A stretch of 64,000 bases of DNA from NCBI RefSeq assembly GCF_016861975.1, contig NZ_BOMB01000003.1, positions 124,001 to 188,000 of the forward strand, given 5' to 3'. Origin of the DNA: Actinocatenispora rupis (lineage in GTDB: Bacteria > Actinomycetota > Actinomycetes > Mycobacteriales > Micromonosporaceae). This document shows positions 41,770 through 53,032 of this stretch, in pieces. The position numbers and the translations under genes are program-made. Numbering within the stretch: the first letter of the stretch is position 1; every line of letters starts with the position of its first letter. A model generated the notes under the pieces. That model had not been told where the DNA came from. It worked only from the letters and a program-made list of their open reading frames with translations, and made no database searches.

Positions 41770-42957
41770 TCAGTCCGGGAGGAGGGGGACGGTGGGGCCG
41801 GCGTCGCGGCCGAGGAGGGTGCCGCGGGTGATCGCGGTCGTGCCGAAGCGGTCCCGTACCGAGTCGACCGCGGTGTCCACCGCCGCGTCCCGTACGTCGG
41901 CGAACGGCAGTTCCAGCTGCTCGGGCCCGTCGTCGAGGTTGCCGACGGACACCCCGAGCAGGGTGAGGCCGCGGCGGGTGACGAGCGGGTCGGCGGCGGC
42001 GAGCAGCCCGCGCGCCGCGTCCAACAACAACCGGGTACGCGAGGTCGCCTGGCGGAGCGTGGTGGAGCGGGTGGCCCGGCCGTAGTCGGCGAACCGCAGC
42101 CGGAGCACGACCGTACGCCCGCGGCGGTGGGCGCGGCGCATCCGCCGGCCGATCCGCTCGATCAGCAGCGCCAGCACGGCATCCAGCTCGGCCGGCGACC
42201 GCGGACGGCGGCCGAGCGCGTGCTGCGCGCCCATCGAGTGCCGGCGCCGCCCGGTGTGTACGGGACGGGGGTCGCGGTTGTGTGCCAGGGCGTGCAGGTG
42301 CCGGCCGACCGCGGCGCCGAGGATCGACACCAGGTCGGCCTCGCCCAGCTCGGCGACCTGGCCGACGGTCGTGATGCGCAGCTCGGCGAGGCGCTGCGCG
42401 GTCACCGGCCCGACGCCCCACAGCCGGCCCACCGGCAGCGGGTGCAGGAACGCCAGCTCTGCGTCGGGCGGGACGACGCGCAGCCCGTCCGGTTTGCTGA
42501 CCCCGCTGGCCACCTTGGCGAGGAACTTGGTCCGCGCCACGCCCACCGTGATCGGCAGCCCGACCCGGTCGCGGACCTCGCGGCGCAGCCGGGCGGCGAT
42601 GGCGGCCGGCTCACCGTGGATCCGGCGCAGCCCGCCGACCTGGAGGAACGCCTCGTCGATCGACAGCGGCTCCACGATCGGCGTGGTACGCCGGAACACC
42701 TCGAACACCGCGCGGCTCGCCGCCGAGTACGCGGACATGCGGGGTGGTACGACGATCGCGTCGGGGCAGAGCAGCCGGGCCTGCCGCCCGCCCATCGCGG
42801 TGCGCACGCCGTGGGCGCGGGCCTGGTAGCTGGCCGCGAGCACGACGCCGCCGCCGACGATCACCGGACGGCCGCGCAGCCGCGGGTCGTCGCGCTGCTC
42901 CACCGACGCGTAGAACGCGTCCAGGTCGGCGTGCAGGATCGTCGCCTCGTCGGACAC
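41770..42957 (-). CDS. dinB: DNA polymerase IV, Y-family
   Basis: 395 aa from GTG 42957. Y-family lesion-bypass polymerase: HADLDAFYASVEQ (metal Asp11), GGGVVLAASYQARAHGVRTAMGG, PLSIDEAFLQVGG (Asp-Glu), VGVARTKFLAKVAS and helix-hairpin-helix LWGVGPVTAQRLAELRI, then the little-finger domain. The C terminus DGPEQLELPF holds QLELPF, which fits a beta-clamp binding motif. The start lacks a good binding site; there is no LexA-like box that I can see just upstream. Confidence 0.95.
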   Translation of the reverse strand: MSDEATILHADLDAFYASVEQRDDPRLRGRPVIVGGGVVLAASYQARAHGVRTAMGGRQARLLCPDAIVVPPRMSAYSAASRAVFEVFRRTTPIVEPLSIDEAFLQVGGLRRIHGEPAAIAARLRREVRDRVGLPITVGVARTKFLAKVASGVSKPDGLRVVPPDAELAFLHPLPVGRLWGVGPVTAQRLAELRITTVGQVAELGEADLVSILGAAVGRHLHALAHNRDPRPVHTGRRRHSMGAQHALGRRPRSPAELDAVLALLIERIGRRMRRAHRRGRTVVLRLRFADYGRATRSTTLRQATSRTRLLLDAARGLLAAADPLVTRRGLTLLGVSVGNLDDGPEQLELPFADVRDAAVDTAVDSVRDRFGTTAITRGTLLGRDAGPTVPLLPD

Positions 42958-43017
42958 CCGCCGATTTTCGCACACCTGTTCGAACGGCGTCGACTCCGCG
43001 GACGGCGTACCTGCGGC

Positions 43018-43023
43018 TACGCT
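43018..43023 (+). promoter_or_regulatory. -10 box TACGCT of a leaderless promoter
   Basis: TACGCT ends seven bases before GTG 43031, same hexamer as at 29537, 50300 and 60485. Confidence 0.55.
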
Positions 43024-43030
43024 GCGCGTC

Positions 43031-45377
<2,347 letters not shown>

Positions 45378-45391
45378 CCGACACGCACCTC

Positions 45392-45418
45392 GGGCCGGTA
45401 CCGCTGCGGTGCCGGCCC
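45392..45418. terminator. Terminator between argG and the Lrp-type gene
   Basis: GGGCCGGTACCG, loop CTG, CGGTGCCGGCCC: 12-bp stem with one T-G pair, in the convergent gap. Confidence 0.8.
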
Positions 45419-45450
45419 GCCGTCGTGCGTCGCGCGGCGCCCGTGGGTGG

Positions 45451-45960
45451 TCAGCGCACGGTGCGTTCGTCGGGCAGCGGCGCCGGACGCGGCGGTACGG
45501 GGGACGAGACGATCACCGAACTGGTCGTCTGGCCGTACGGCAGGAAACGGTCGAGGACGTCGGCGAGCCGGTCCAGTGCCGGCACGTGCACCCGCATCAG
45601 GAAGCAGTCCTCGCCGGTGATGCGGTGGCACTCCGTCACTTCCGGCGTGTCCCGGGCGAGGTCGGCGAGCTTGGGCAGCTGGCCGGGACCGGGCCGGACC
45701 CGTACCCAGGCGGCGACGGGGAGGCCGAGCGCGGCCGGGTCCACGTCGAGGCGGTACCCGCGGATCACGCCGGCGCGTTCCAGCCGGCCGACGCGTTCGG
45801 TGACGGTCGGCGCGGACATGCCGACGCGGCGCGCGAGGGCGGACATGCTCAGCCGCGGGTCGTCGCGCAGCGCGGCCAGCAGCCGCAGGTTCGCCGGGTC
45901 GAGCAGGTCGTTGGAGTTCTGAAAGCGTTCGCCGGATCTGGCCGGTCTCCTCGACGACAT
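45451..45960 (-). CDS. Lrp/AsnC-family regulator
   Basis: 169 aa from ATG 45960, right after AGGAGG; an ATG nine codons upstream is less likely. HTH: NLRLLAALRDDPRLSMSALARRVGMSAPTVTERVGRLERAGVI, then the RAM (effector) domain VTECHRITGEDCFLMRVHVPALDRL. It usually binds amino acids. Divergent from an EamA-type exporter, so it most likely controls amino-acid or metabolite export. Confidence 0.93.
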   Translation of the reverse strand: MSSRRPARSGERFQNSNDLLDPANLRLLAALRDDPRLSMSALARRVGMSAPTVTERVGRLERAGVIRGYRLDVDPAALGLPVAAWVRVRPGPGQLPKLADLARDTPEVTECHRITGEDCFLMRVHVPALDRLADVLDRFLPYGQTTSSVIVSSPVPPRPAPLPDERTVR

Positions 45961-46009
45961 CTCCGCCTCCTGCCTTACGTTTGCCATGGTGGCAGCGTCA
46001 TCCGCATCG

Positions 46010-46015
46010 CAGACT
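46010..46015 (+). promoter_or_regulatory. -10-like CAGACT of a leaderless promoter
   Basis: CAGACT keeps the A at position 2 and T at position 6 of a -10 box and ends seven bases before GTG 46023; no ribosome binding site. Confidence 0.4.
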
Positions 46016-46022
46016 CTATGCC

Positions 46023-46880
46023 GTGCCCAGCCCCCGTGTGCCGCCGCAGGTGTACTTCGTCGGATCGGCCGTCTGCCACTACCTCGGGCCCGCGTTCGCG
46101 GTGCTGCTGTTCCCGCGGGTGGGGCCGCTCGGCGTGGCGTGGCTGCGGATCGCGTCCGCGGCGGCGGTGTTCGGCGGGTGGCGGCGGCCGTGGCGGTCGC
46201 TGCCGCGGCACGGGGCCGGTGCACCGCTGGGCGCCGCGTGGCTGCCGGTCCTCGCCCTCGGCCTCGTACTCGCGGCCATGAACGTCGTGTTCTACCAGGC
46301 GATCGCGCGGCTGCCGCTCGCCACCGTCGGCGCGATCGAGTTCCTCGGGCCGGTCGCGCTCGCCGCGGCCGGGCTGCGCGGCCGGCGCAACCTGGCGGCG
46401 CTGGCGTTCGCGGTCGGCGGCGTCGCGCTGCTGGCCGACGTACGGCTGCGGGACGAGCCGCTGGGATTGGTGCTGGCGTTCGCCAACTGCGCCCTGTTCG
46501 TCGCGTACGTGGTGCTGAGCAAGCGGATCGCGGCCACCGGCGCGGGCGTCGACCGGCTCGGCGCCGCGATGCTCGTCGCCGCGGTGGTGGTGTCGCCGGT
46601 GGCGCTCGGGTCCGCCGCGCCCGCCTTCGCCGACCCGGTACTGCTCGCGGCCGGCGCGGCGGTCGGCGTCTGCTCGTCGGTCCTGCCGTACGTGCTGGAC
46701 CAGCTCGCGCTCGCCCGGCTGTCCCGCGCCGGTTTCGCGCTGCTGCTGGCTCTGCTGCCGGCGACCGCCACGGTCATCGGTCTGGTCGTCCTGCGCCAGG
46801 TGCCGCGCCCCGCGGACCTGGCCGGGATCGTGTTGGTGGTCGCGGGAGTCGCGCTCCACCGGGAGGGAAGGACAGCATGA
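46023..46880 (+). CDS. EamA-family transporter (RhtA-like exporter)
   Basis: 285 aa from GTG 46023. Ten helices in two EamA repeats: GVAWLRIASAAAVFG, NVVFYQAIARLPLATVGAIEFLGPVAL, and in the second half LPYVLDQLALARLSRAGFALLLALLPATATVIGL. Most like RhtA-type threonine/homoserine exporters. Divergent Lrp-type regulator supports amino-acid export. ATGA overlap to the aldo/keto reductase. Confidence 0.88.
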   Translation: MPSPRVPPQVYFVGSAVCHYLGPAFAVLLFPRVGPLGVAWLRIASAAAVFGGWRRPWRSLPRHGAGAPLGAAWLPVLALGLVLAAMNVVFYQAIARLPLATVGAIEFLGPVALAAAGLRGRRNLAALAFAVGGVALLADVRLRDEPLGLVLAFANCALFVAYVVLSKRIAATGAGVDRLGAAMLVAAVVVSPVALGSAAPAFADPVLLAAGAAVGVCSSVLPYVLDQLALARLSRAGFALLLALLPATATVIGLVVLRQVPRPADLAGIVLVVAGVALHREGRTA

Positions 46881-47818
46881 CGGTACCGCTGGGTCGGGAC
46901 GGGCTCACCGTCTCGCGGCAGGGACTCGGCTGCATGGGCATGGGCCACTCGTACGGCCGCGCGGACGACCGGGAGTCGGTCGCCACCATCCGCCGCGCCG
47001 TCGAGCTCGGCGTCACGCTGCTCGACACCGCCGACCTGTACGGCTCGTCCACCGGTGACCCCGGCAGCAACGAAACCCTTGTCGGACAAGCGATCCACCA
47101 CATCCGGGACCAGGTCGTCCTGGCCACCAAGGTCGGATTCGTGTACGCCGACGGCGAGCGCCGGCTGTGCGGCCGCCCCGAGTACGTGCGGGCGGCGTGC
47201 GACGCGTCGCTGCGGCGCCTCGGCACCGACCGCATCGACCTGTACCACCTGCACCGCGTCGACCCGGCCGTACCGGTCGAGGACAGCGTCGGCGCGCTCG
47301 CCGAGCTGGTCGCCGCCGGCAAGGTACTCCACATCGGACTGTCCATGGTGGACGCCGACCAGCTCCGCGCCGCCCACGCCGTGCACCCCGTCAGCGCGGT
47401 CCAGTCCGAGTACTCGCTGTGGCGGCGCGACATCGAGCACTCGGTACTCCCCGCGGCGCGGGCGCTCGGCGTCGGCCTCGTCCCGTACTCCCCGCTCGGC
47501 CGCGGCTTCCTCGCCGGTGCCGTCGCGGCCGGCGACGACGTCGGCCGGTTCCGGTCGACCCTGCCCCGGTTCGGGCCCGCCGCACTCGCCGCGAACGCGC
47601 ACATCGCCGACACCGTACGGGATGTGGCGGAGGAACTGGGTGCGACCGCCGCACAGGTGGCGCTGGCCTGGGTGCACAGCCGCGGCGCCGACGTGGTACC
47701 GATCCCCGGCACCCGGCACCGCCGCCACCTCACCGCGAACGTCGGCGCGCTCGACCTGACGCTCTCCCCCGCCCAGCTCGACCGGCTGGATCGCTTGCAC
47801 CGCACCGTAACCGAGTGA
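46877..47818 (+). CDS. Aldo/keto reductase
   Basis: 313 aa from ATG 46877. TIM-barrel AKR: LGCMGMGHSYG, LLDTADLYG (catalytic Asp and Tyr), VVLATKVGF (Lys), DLYHLHRVDP (His) and VVPIPGTRHRRHLTANVGA near the NADPH site. It is made with the EamA exporter. Reduction of an aldehyde before or after export is possible; substrate unknown. Confidence 0.93.
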   Translation: MTVPLGRDGLTVSRQGLGCMGMGHSYGRADDRESVATIRRAVELGVTLLDTADLYGSSTGDPGSNETLVGQAIHHIRDQVVLATKVGFVYADGERRLCGRPEYVRAACDASLRRLGTDRIDLYHLHRVDPAVPVEDSVGALAELVAAGKVLHIGLSMVDADQLRAAHAVHPVSAVQSEYSLWRRDIEHSVLPAARALGVGLVPYSPLGRGFLAGAVAAGDDVGRFRSTLPRFGPAALAANAHIADTVRDVAEELGATAAQVALAWVHSRGADVVPIPGTRHRRHLTANVGALDLTLSPAQLDRLDRLHRTVTE

Positions 47819-47904
47819 CAGCAACGGTCGGCGGCCGGGCGCAGCATGGCGGGCACTCCGCCCGCGCCGCCGGCACGCGCCCGCGGTGCCCGGCGAGCGC
47901 GTCG

Positions 47905-48330
47905 TCAGACGGCGAAGACCTGGGTGTCGTCGGCGAACGCCTTGAACTCCAGCGCGTTGCCGGCCGGGTCGTGCAGGAACATGGTCCACTGCTCGCCCGG
48001 CTGGCCCGCGAAGCGCAGGTACGGCTCGATGACGAACGTGACGTCGGCGGCGCGCAGCCGCTCGGCGAGCCGGTGGAACTCCGGTACCGGCAGGATCAGC
48101 CCGAAGTGCGGCACGGGCACGTCGTGGCCGTCGACCGGGTTGTGCGCGCCGCCCCCGGCGCGGGCCGCGGCCAGGTGGGTGACGAACTGGTGGCCGTGCA
48201 GGTTCCAGTCGATCCAGGTGTCGGTGCTGCGGCCCTGCGCCAGGCCGAGGACCTCGCCGTAGAACCGGCGGGCGGCGGCGAGGTCGTCGACCGGCATGGC
48301 CAGGTGGAACCGCGGGATCGGGGTACTCAT
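47905..48330 (-). CDS. VOC-family (glyoxalase-like) protein
   Basis: 141 aa. Two paired beta-alpha-beta-beta-beta units: [24 protein letters not shown], and [18 protein letters not shown]..., [15 protein letters not shown]. The HFHE-like metal set (two His and Glu of LEFK) is present. Divergent from an FCD GntR gene across a 28-bp palindrome, so probably induced by its own substrate. Dioxygenase, lyase or resistance roles are all possible. Confidence 0.88.
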   Translation of the reverse strand: MSTPIPRFHLAMPVDDLAAARRFYGEVLGLAQGRSTDTWIDWNLHGHQFVTHLAAARAGGGAHNPVDGHDVPVPHFGLILPVPEFHRLAERLRAADVTFVIEPYLRFAGQPGEQWTMFLHDPAGNALEFKAFADDTQVFAV

Positions 48331-48350
48331 CGGTCGGCACCTTCCGGTTG

Positions 48351-48378
48351 GTTGTCGCAATGTTAACATTGCGACAAC
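48351..48378. promoter_or_regulatory. 28-bp perfect palindrome, GntR operator with face-to-face promoters
   Basis: Arms GTTGTCGCAATGTT and AACATTGCGACAAC are fully complementary. TAACAT can act as -10 on each strand inside it (48364-48369 and, reversed, 48365-48360). It is 20 bp from the VOC start and 12 bp from the GntR start, so one bound dimer would block both genes. Confidence 0.8.
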
Positions 48379-48390
48379 GGGAGGAGACAC

Positions 48391-49107
48391 ATGGTCGAAC
48401 AGCGCAGGGTGGCCGTCGAGAAGCGCAGGACGGCCGTCGAGCAGCGCACGGTGGCGCCCGCCCGCCGCCGCGGCCTCGCCGACGAGGTCGCCGACAGCAT
48501 CCGCGACGCGGTCTTCGCCGGGACGTACCCGCCGGGTGCGCAGCTGCGCGAGGTGGAGCTGGCCGCCGCGCTCGACGTCAGCCGCGGACCCGTCCGCGAG
48601 GCGCTGCTCCGCCTCGAACGCGAGGGACTCGTCCGCACGTCGTGGCACCGCGGGGCCACCGTCACCACGCTGTCCGCCGACGACGTCGCCGAACTCGACA
48701 GCCTCCGCGGCGCGCTCGACCGGCTCGCCGTCGAACAGCTCGTCGCGCACGCGTCCGACGCCGACCTCGACGCGGTCGCCGACGCCGCCGACCGGATCGG
48801 CCGTACGAGTGACGAGCACGCCATGGTCGGCCACGACATCGCCTTCCACGACGCGGTGTACGCGGCGAGCCACCATCGGCGGCTCCAGGACGCGTGGCGC
48901 GCGGTCCGGTCCCAGGTGCATCTCTACCTGCTGACCCGGATCGGCCACAGCACCGACGACTACCTGGCGCACGTACCGGACGAGCACCGGGCACTCGCCG
49001 CCGCGCTGCGCGCCCGCGACGCGGACACCGCGCTCGACCTGTTCGCCGCGCACCGCCGGCACGCGTTCGAGGTCCTCACCGCCGGCGACGCCGAGCGCCG
49101 CCCCTGA
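48391..49107 (+). CDS. GntR-family regulator, FCD subfamily
   Basis: 238 aa from ATG 48391 after GGGAGGAG. N-terminal 20 residues repeat ([18 protein letters not shown]) and look like a short coiled helix. Winged helix: [41 protein letters not shown] domain with [32 protein letters not shown] and [13 protein letters not shown], the metal-binding Asp/His pattern. It should bind the 28-bp palindrome before it and control itself and the VOC gene. Confidence 0.92.
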   Translation: MVEQRRVAVEKRRTAVEQRTVAPARRRGLADEVADSIRDAVFAGTYPPGAQLREVELAAALDVSRGPVREALLRLEREGLVRTSWHRGATVTTLSADDVAELDSLRGALDRLAVEQLVAHASDADLDAVADAADRIGRTSDEHAMVGHDIAFHDAVYAASHHRRLQDAWRAVRSQVHLYLLTRIGHSTDDYLAHVPDEHRALAAALRARDADTALDLFAAHRRHAFEVLTAGDAERRP

Positions 49108-49325
49108 CCGCGCCCGTTCGTACGAGGCGGCCGCTCCGGCGCGCCGGCCGATCCGGCCTGCGGCACGCGGTCGCCACGACGCGGACCCGCGCCGCCGTAC
49201 CCACGACGGCGCCGAGCGACGCCGATCCGTGACGTGGCACGGAAACCCGGGTCCACGCTGCCGCGGCGCGATGTGGATCCGTTGCGCCGCAAGGCATCAC
49301 GGTCCCACGACCAAACCCGGGACGG

Positions 49326-50165
49326 TCAGGCGACGCCGGAGAAGCCCGCCGGACGACGTGGAGTACGGCGGGCGGCGGTGCGCTGGCCGCAGACGTCGAC
49401 GCGGTCGGAGTCGCCCTCGATCCAGGCACGCAGCCCGGCGAGCGTACGGGTGATGAGGCGGGAGACGTGCATCTGCGACAGGCCGACCCGGGCCGCGATC
49501 TGGCTCTGCGTCTGGTTTTCGAAGTACCGGAGGAACAGCAGTTCGCGTTCGCGGTCGGGCAGCTGGTCGAGTGCCGGCCGCAGGGAGACGCGGTCGGCGA
49601 CGAGTTCGACGCGCTCGTCCCGGGCGCCGATCAGGTCGCCGACCTCGCAGCTCTGGCCGTCCCGCCGGACGGGCAGGTTCAGCGAGGCGGTCGAGTACGC
49701 GCGGTCGGAGCCGAGGGCGGCGAGTACCGCGCGGCGGTCGACCCGCAGGGCCGCGGCGACCTCGGCGCTGGTGGGGTCGTGCCCGGCACGCTGGGCCAGC
49801 TCGTCCACGGTGCGCTGCACGTCGCGGCGCAGTTCCTGGAGTTCGCGGGGGACGCGTACATCCCAGCACTGGTCACGGAAGTAGCGTTTGAGTTCGCCCT
49901 GGATGGTGGGCACGGCGTAGCCGAGGAAGCCGCCGAGCGCGGGGTCGAAGCCGTCGACCGCCTTGACCAGGCCGACCCGCGCCACCTGGACCAGGTCGTC
50001 GGGCGACTCGCCGCGGTTCGCGTACCGCCGGGCGATCCGGTCGGCGACCGGCACCAGCCCCTCGATCGCCGTGGTACGCAACGTTGTCCGGCGCGTACTG
50101 CCGCTGGGCAGTGCGGCCATCCGTCGCAGCATTCTCTCGTGGTAACGGACAGGGTCGTCACGCAT
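49326..50165 (-). CDS. RNA polymerase sigma factor, SigB/SigF (group 3) type
   Basis: 279 aa from ATG 50165. Region 2: VPVADRIARRYANRGESPDDLVQVARVGLVKAVDGFDP and GYAVPTIQGELKRYFRD; region 3; region 4: LPDRERELLFLRYFENQTQSQIAARVGLSQMHVSRLI. This is the stress/sporulation SigB/F/G group; actinomycetes have several. No anti-sigma or anti-anti-sigma gene lies beside it, unusual for the group. The 218 bp between it and the convergent GntR gene hold no feature I can support. Confidence 0.93.
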   Translation of the reverse strand: MRDDPVRYHERMLRRMAALPSGSTRRTTLRTTAIEGLVPVADRIARRYANRGESPDDLVQVARVGLVKAVDGFDPALGGFLGYAVPTIQGELKRYFRDQCWDVRVPRELQELRRDVQRTVDELAQRAGHDPTSAEVAAALRVDRRAVLAALGSDRAYSTASLNLPVRRDGQSCEVGDLIGARDERVELVADRVSLRPALDQLPDRERELLFLRYFENQTQSQIAARVGLSQMHVSRLITRTLAGLRAWIEGDSDRVDVCGQRTAARRTPRRPAGFSGVA

Positions 50166-50266
50166 CGCCGCACACACCCCCGGGGCGTCGTACGCCGCGG
50201 TCGGCCGCGACGCTGCCGATCTGTCATCACGGGATCGGTTACCCCGTCGGCGGTCCCGCGAAACCG

Positions 50267-50277
50267 TCCACTGTGGA
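50267..50277. repeat. TCCACWGTGGA palindrome, intergenic copy
   Basis: TCCACTGTGGA in the divergent region between the sigma factor and the VOC gene at 50313. Confidence 0.55.
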
Positions 50278-50299
50278 TGGAATGCACCGCGTCGACCGG

Positions 50300-50305
50300 T
50301 ACGCT
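50300..50305 (+). promoter_or_regulatory. -10 box TACGCT of a leaderless promoter
   Basis: TACGCT ends seven bases before ATG 50313 with no ribosome binding site between. Confidence 0.55.
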
Positions 50306-50312
50306 GCGGCGA

Positions 50313-50693
50313 ATGCATCGCAGTCGCGCGTACGCCGTCCTGATCGACACCCCGGCCGACGAGGCACCGCGGGCCGCCGCGTTCTGGTCGGCGGCACTCG
50401 GCGCGACGGCCCGGCCGTTCGGCCCGGCGCCGCAGTTCACGTCGCTGCACGACGCGCTGCCCGGATTGGTGGTCGCCGTACAGGCCGTCGACGACACGCC
50501 GCGCTACCACCTGGACATCGAGACCGACGACGTCGGGGCGGAGACCGCGCGGCTGGTCGCGCTGGGCGCCACCGAGATCGCGCGGTGGCAGGAGTGCCGC
50601 GTGCTGCGCGCGCCCGGCGGCCACCTGCTGTGCGTACTGCCGGTGGAGACCCCGCCCGACGAGTTCGCCGCGGCGGCGAACGTGTGGCCCTGA
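50313..50693 (+). CDS. VOC-family (glyoxalase-like) protein
   Basis: 126 aa from ATG 50313, leaderless. RAYAVLIDTPADEAPRAAAFWSAALGATARPF and, in the second half, HLDIETDDVGAETARLVALGATEI, RVLRAPGGHLLCVLPVE: the glyoxalase/bleomycin-resistance-like fold with the usual actinobacterial FWSAALG motif. Metal ligands are incomplete. Ends 4 bp before the convergent ATP-grasp gene. Confidence 0.87.
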   Translation: MHRSRAYAVLIDTPADEAPRAAAFWSAALGATARPFGPAPQFTSLHDALPGLVVAVQAVDDTPRYHLDIETDDVGAETARLVALGATEIARWQECRVLRAPGGHLLCVLPVETPPDEFAAAANVWP

Positions 50694-50697
50694 GGCC

Positions 50698-51561
50698 TCA
50701 GCCGGTCAGCAGCGCGGCGAACCCGGCCCGGTCGACGTCCGGGTGCAGGTCGCTGACCTGGCCGGAGCCGGCCTCGACCACCCGCCATGCCCCGTCGGTA
50801 CGGCGGGCCAGGTCGGTGGCGACGAGCCCGCCGCCGAGCGCCTCGACCGCGGGACGTACGGCGGCCAGATCCGGTTCGGGGCAACGGATCCGGGCGCTGT
50901 CCGGGTGCGGGGTCACCAGCTCGGGGCTGCCGTCCCGCCACCAGACGCGTACCTCGGGGTCGTCGAAGGGCTCGAACGCGCGCAGCACGATGCCGCCGGC
51001 CAGGTCGTCGCCCTGCAGGTCGAGGAAGCGCCGCACGACCCGGCCCAGCCGTACGGTGTCGGCGAGGTCGGGGACGAAGCACGCCTCGTGCCACTCGTGC
51101 TTGCGGGACTTGACGAAGTCCTTGACGATGCCCGGCCCGGCCGGCAGCCGCGCGGCCAGCTCGGCGAGTTCCTCGTCGGCGACCGTCGCGCCCGGGGTCA
51201 CCGGCAGCCAGGCGCTCGCCGGCGTCACCGCCTCGAACGCCCGGTACCAGCCGGGCAGCTCGTGCACCGCGCGGTACCTCCCGGGCGGCACGCGCAGCCG
51301 TACCCCGCGCCGGGCCAGCGCGTCGGCCAGCTCCGCGTACCGGTCGGTCGGCACCATCCAGCCGCGGTACCAGGCGGCCTCGGGCAGGTCCACCGGTACG
51401 GAGGCGACGGCCCGGTCGGGTTCGCCGGCGAGCAGCGCGTCGTGGTCGACGAGGGCGACGGCACCGCCGGCCGCGCGGACGGCCGCGGCCTCCGCCGCGA
51501 AGTGCTCGTCGACCCGCTTCGGCCGCAACGGGTCGCGGCAGTACAGGACGGGGGTGGGCAT
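50698..51561 (-). CDS. ATP-grasp-fold protein (DUF4343-like)
   Basis: 287 aa. N-terminal sugar-like substrate region (VLYCRDPLRPKRVDEHF), then GPGIVKDFVKSRKHEWHEACFVPDL with lysines for ATP, GGIVLRAFEPFD, VRVWWRDGSPELVTPHP and WRVVEAGSGQVSDL with the Glu and Asn/Asp-type metal positions. Such proteins join a carboxylate to an amine or thiol using ATP; the substrate is unknown. Divergent from the SDR gene 51629. Confidence 0.78.
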   Translation of the reverse strand: MPTPVLYCRDPLRPKRVDEHFAAEAAAVRAAGGAVALVDHDALLAGEPDRAVASVPVDLPEAAWYRGWMVPTDRYAELADALARRGVRLRVPPGRYRAVHELPGWYRAFEAVTPASAWLPVTPGATVADEELAELAARLPAGPGIVKDFVKSRKHEWHEACFVPDLADTVRLGRVVRRFLDLQGDDLAGGIVLRAFEPFDDPEVRVWWRDGSPELVTPHPDSARIRCPEPDLAAVRPAVEALGGGLVATDLARRTDGAWRVVEAGSGQVSDLHPDVDRAGFAALLTG

Positions 51562-51615
51562 GACTCCGGACGGTACCGCGCCGGCGCGGCTTGACCTCGA
51601 CCGCGCTCGAAAACC

Positions 51616-51621
51616 TACCGT
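51616..51621 (+). promoter_or_regulatory. -10 box TACCGT of a leaderless promoter
   Basis: TACCGT ends seven bases before ATG 51629; TTGACC 19 bp upstream could be the -35. Confidence 0.55.
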
Positions 51622-51628
51622 CGAGGTC

Positions 51629-52339
51629 ATGACGACGACACTGGTCACCGGCGCGAACAAGGGTCTCGGGTTCGAGACCGCCCGACAGCTCGTGGCCGCG
51701 GGGCACACCGTGCACCTCGGCAGCCGCGACCTCGAACGCGGCCGGCGGGCGGCCGAGGCGATCGGCGCCCGCGCGGTGCAGCTCGACGTCACCGACGACG
51801 CCTCCGTGGGCGCCGCGGTACGCACGATCGAGGCGGCCGGCGGGCTCGACGTCCTGGTCAACAATGCCGGGATCCAGGCCGAGATGCGCGACGGCACGGT
51901 GGTCGTCGGCGCCGCGGACCTGACCGCCGACGTGCTGCGCGAGACGTTCGAGACGAACGTGTTCGGCGTGGTGCGCGTGCTGCACGCGTTCCTGCCGCTG
52001 CTGGCGCGGTCGGCGGCGCCCGTCGTGGTCAACGTGTCCAGCGGCCTGGCCTCGATCACCCGCGCCACCACCCCCGGCAGCCCCGGGTACGACTACCGCG
52101 GCGTCGCGTACCCGGTGTCGAAGACGGCGGTCAACATGCTGACGGTGCAGTACGCGAAGGCGTTTCCGGAGATGCGGATCAACGCGGTCGAGCCGGGCTT
52201 CACGAGTACCGACCTGAACCAGGGCACCGGGACGAAGACGGTCGAGGAGGGCGCGCGGGCGATCGTGCAGCTCGCGCGGATCGGTCCGGACGGCCCGACC
52301 GGCAGCTACCGTACGCTCGACGGCACGCTGCCCTGGTAG
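51629..52339 (+). CDS. SDR-family oxidoreductase (carbonyl-reductase-like)
   Basis: 236 aa. TGANKGLGFETARQL cofactor loop, NNAGIQAE, VVNVSSGLASI (Ser), YPVSKTAVNM (Tyr, Lys) and PGFTSTDLN. The layout is that of carbonyl reductases acting on small aldehydes and ketones with NADPH; several actinomycete relatives exist. No operon. Confidence 0.92.
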   Translation: MTTTLVTGANKGLGFETARQLVAAGHTVHLGSRDLERGRRAAEAIGARAVQLDVTDDASVGAAVRTIEAAGGLDVLVNNAGIQAEMRDGTVVVGAADLTADVLRETFETNVFGVVRVLHAFLPLLARSAAPVVVNVSSGLASITRATTPGSPGYDYRGVAYPVSKTAVNMLTVQYAKAFPEMRINAVEPGFTSTDLNQGTGTKTVEEGARAIVQLARIGPDGPTGSYRTLDGTLPW

Positions 52340-52372
52340 CCGGAATCCCTTCACCGGCAACGGAATCCGGCG

Positions 52373-53032
52373 TCAGCGCGTCAGCCCGGCCTCCCGCGCC
52401 AGCAACCCCGCCTGGGTACGGTTCGCACAGGCGAGCTTCACCAGCAGGCGCGAGACGTACCCCTTGACGGTGGCCTCGCTGAGGTGCAGCCGCTGGCCGA
52501 TGCGCGCGTTGGGCAGGCCCTCGCCCAGGCAGGTGAGGACCTCGCGCTCGCGCTCGGTCAGCTCGGCGACCAGCCGGCCGGCGCCGTCCGGTACGGGGCC
52601 GGTGGCGGCCAGCAGCCGGCGGGTCGCCGCGGCCGACAGTACGGTGTGGCCGTCGGCGGCCACCCGTACCAGACCGATCAGGTCCTCCGGCGGTGTCGAC
52701 TTCAGCAGGAACCCGGCGGCACCGGCGCGCAACGCCCGCGTCACGTACTCGTCGGTGTCGAACGTGGTGAGCACGACGACGGCGGGGGCGTCCGGCCGGG
52801 CGGTGATGTGGCCGGTGGCGGTGAGCCCGTCCATGCCGGGCATCCGCAGGTCCATCAGCACCACGTCGGGCCGGAACCGGGCCACCGCCTCGATCGCGGC
52901 GGCGCCGTCCGCGGCCGTCCCCACCACCTCGACGTCGTCCGCGGTACCGAGGATCGTGGACAGGTACGCGCAGACCAGCTCCTCGTCGTCGACGAGCAGG
53001 ACACGGACGCGGCGGTCAGCGGCTGGACACAT
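52373..53032 (-). CDS. Response regulator, NarL/LuxR class
   Basis: 219 aa from ATG 53032, overlapping the kinase end by 17 bp; ATG 53050 is also possible. Receiver: VDDEELV, VVLMDLRMPGMDG (Asp), VVLTTFDTDEYV, FLLKSTP. HTH: LTEREREVLTCLGEGLPNARI, LHLSEATVKGYVSRLL. Pairs with the kinase 53016-54203; likely target is the divergent membrane protein gene. Confidence 0.94.
   Translation of the reverse strand: MCPAADRRVRVLLVDDEELVCAYLSTILGTADDVEVVGTAADGAAAIEAVARFRPDVVLMDLRMPGMDGLTATGHITARPDAPAVVVLTTFDTDEYVTRALRAGAAGFLLKSTPPEDLIGLVRVAADGHTVLSAAATRRLLAATGPVPDGAGRLVAELTEREREVLTCLGEGLPNARIGQRLHLSEATVKGYVSRLLVKLACANRTQAGLLAREAGLTR

Noticed and set aside
47819-47904. Terminator hairpin with GCGGG and CCCGC arms
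   Set aside because: The stem is short and several alternative pairings exist in this GC-rich gap.
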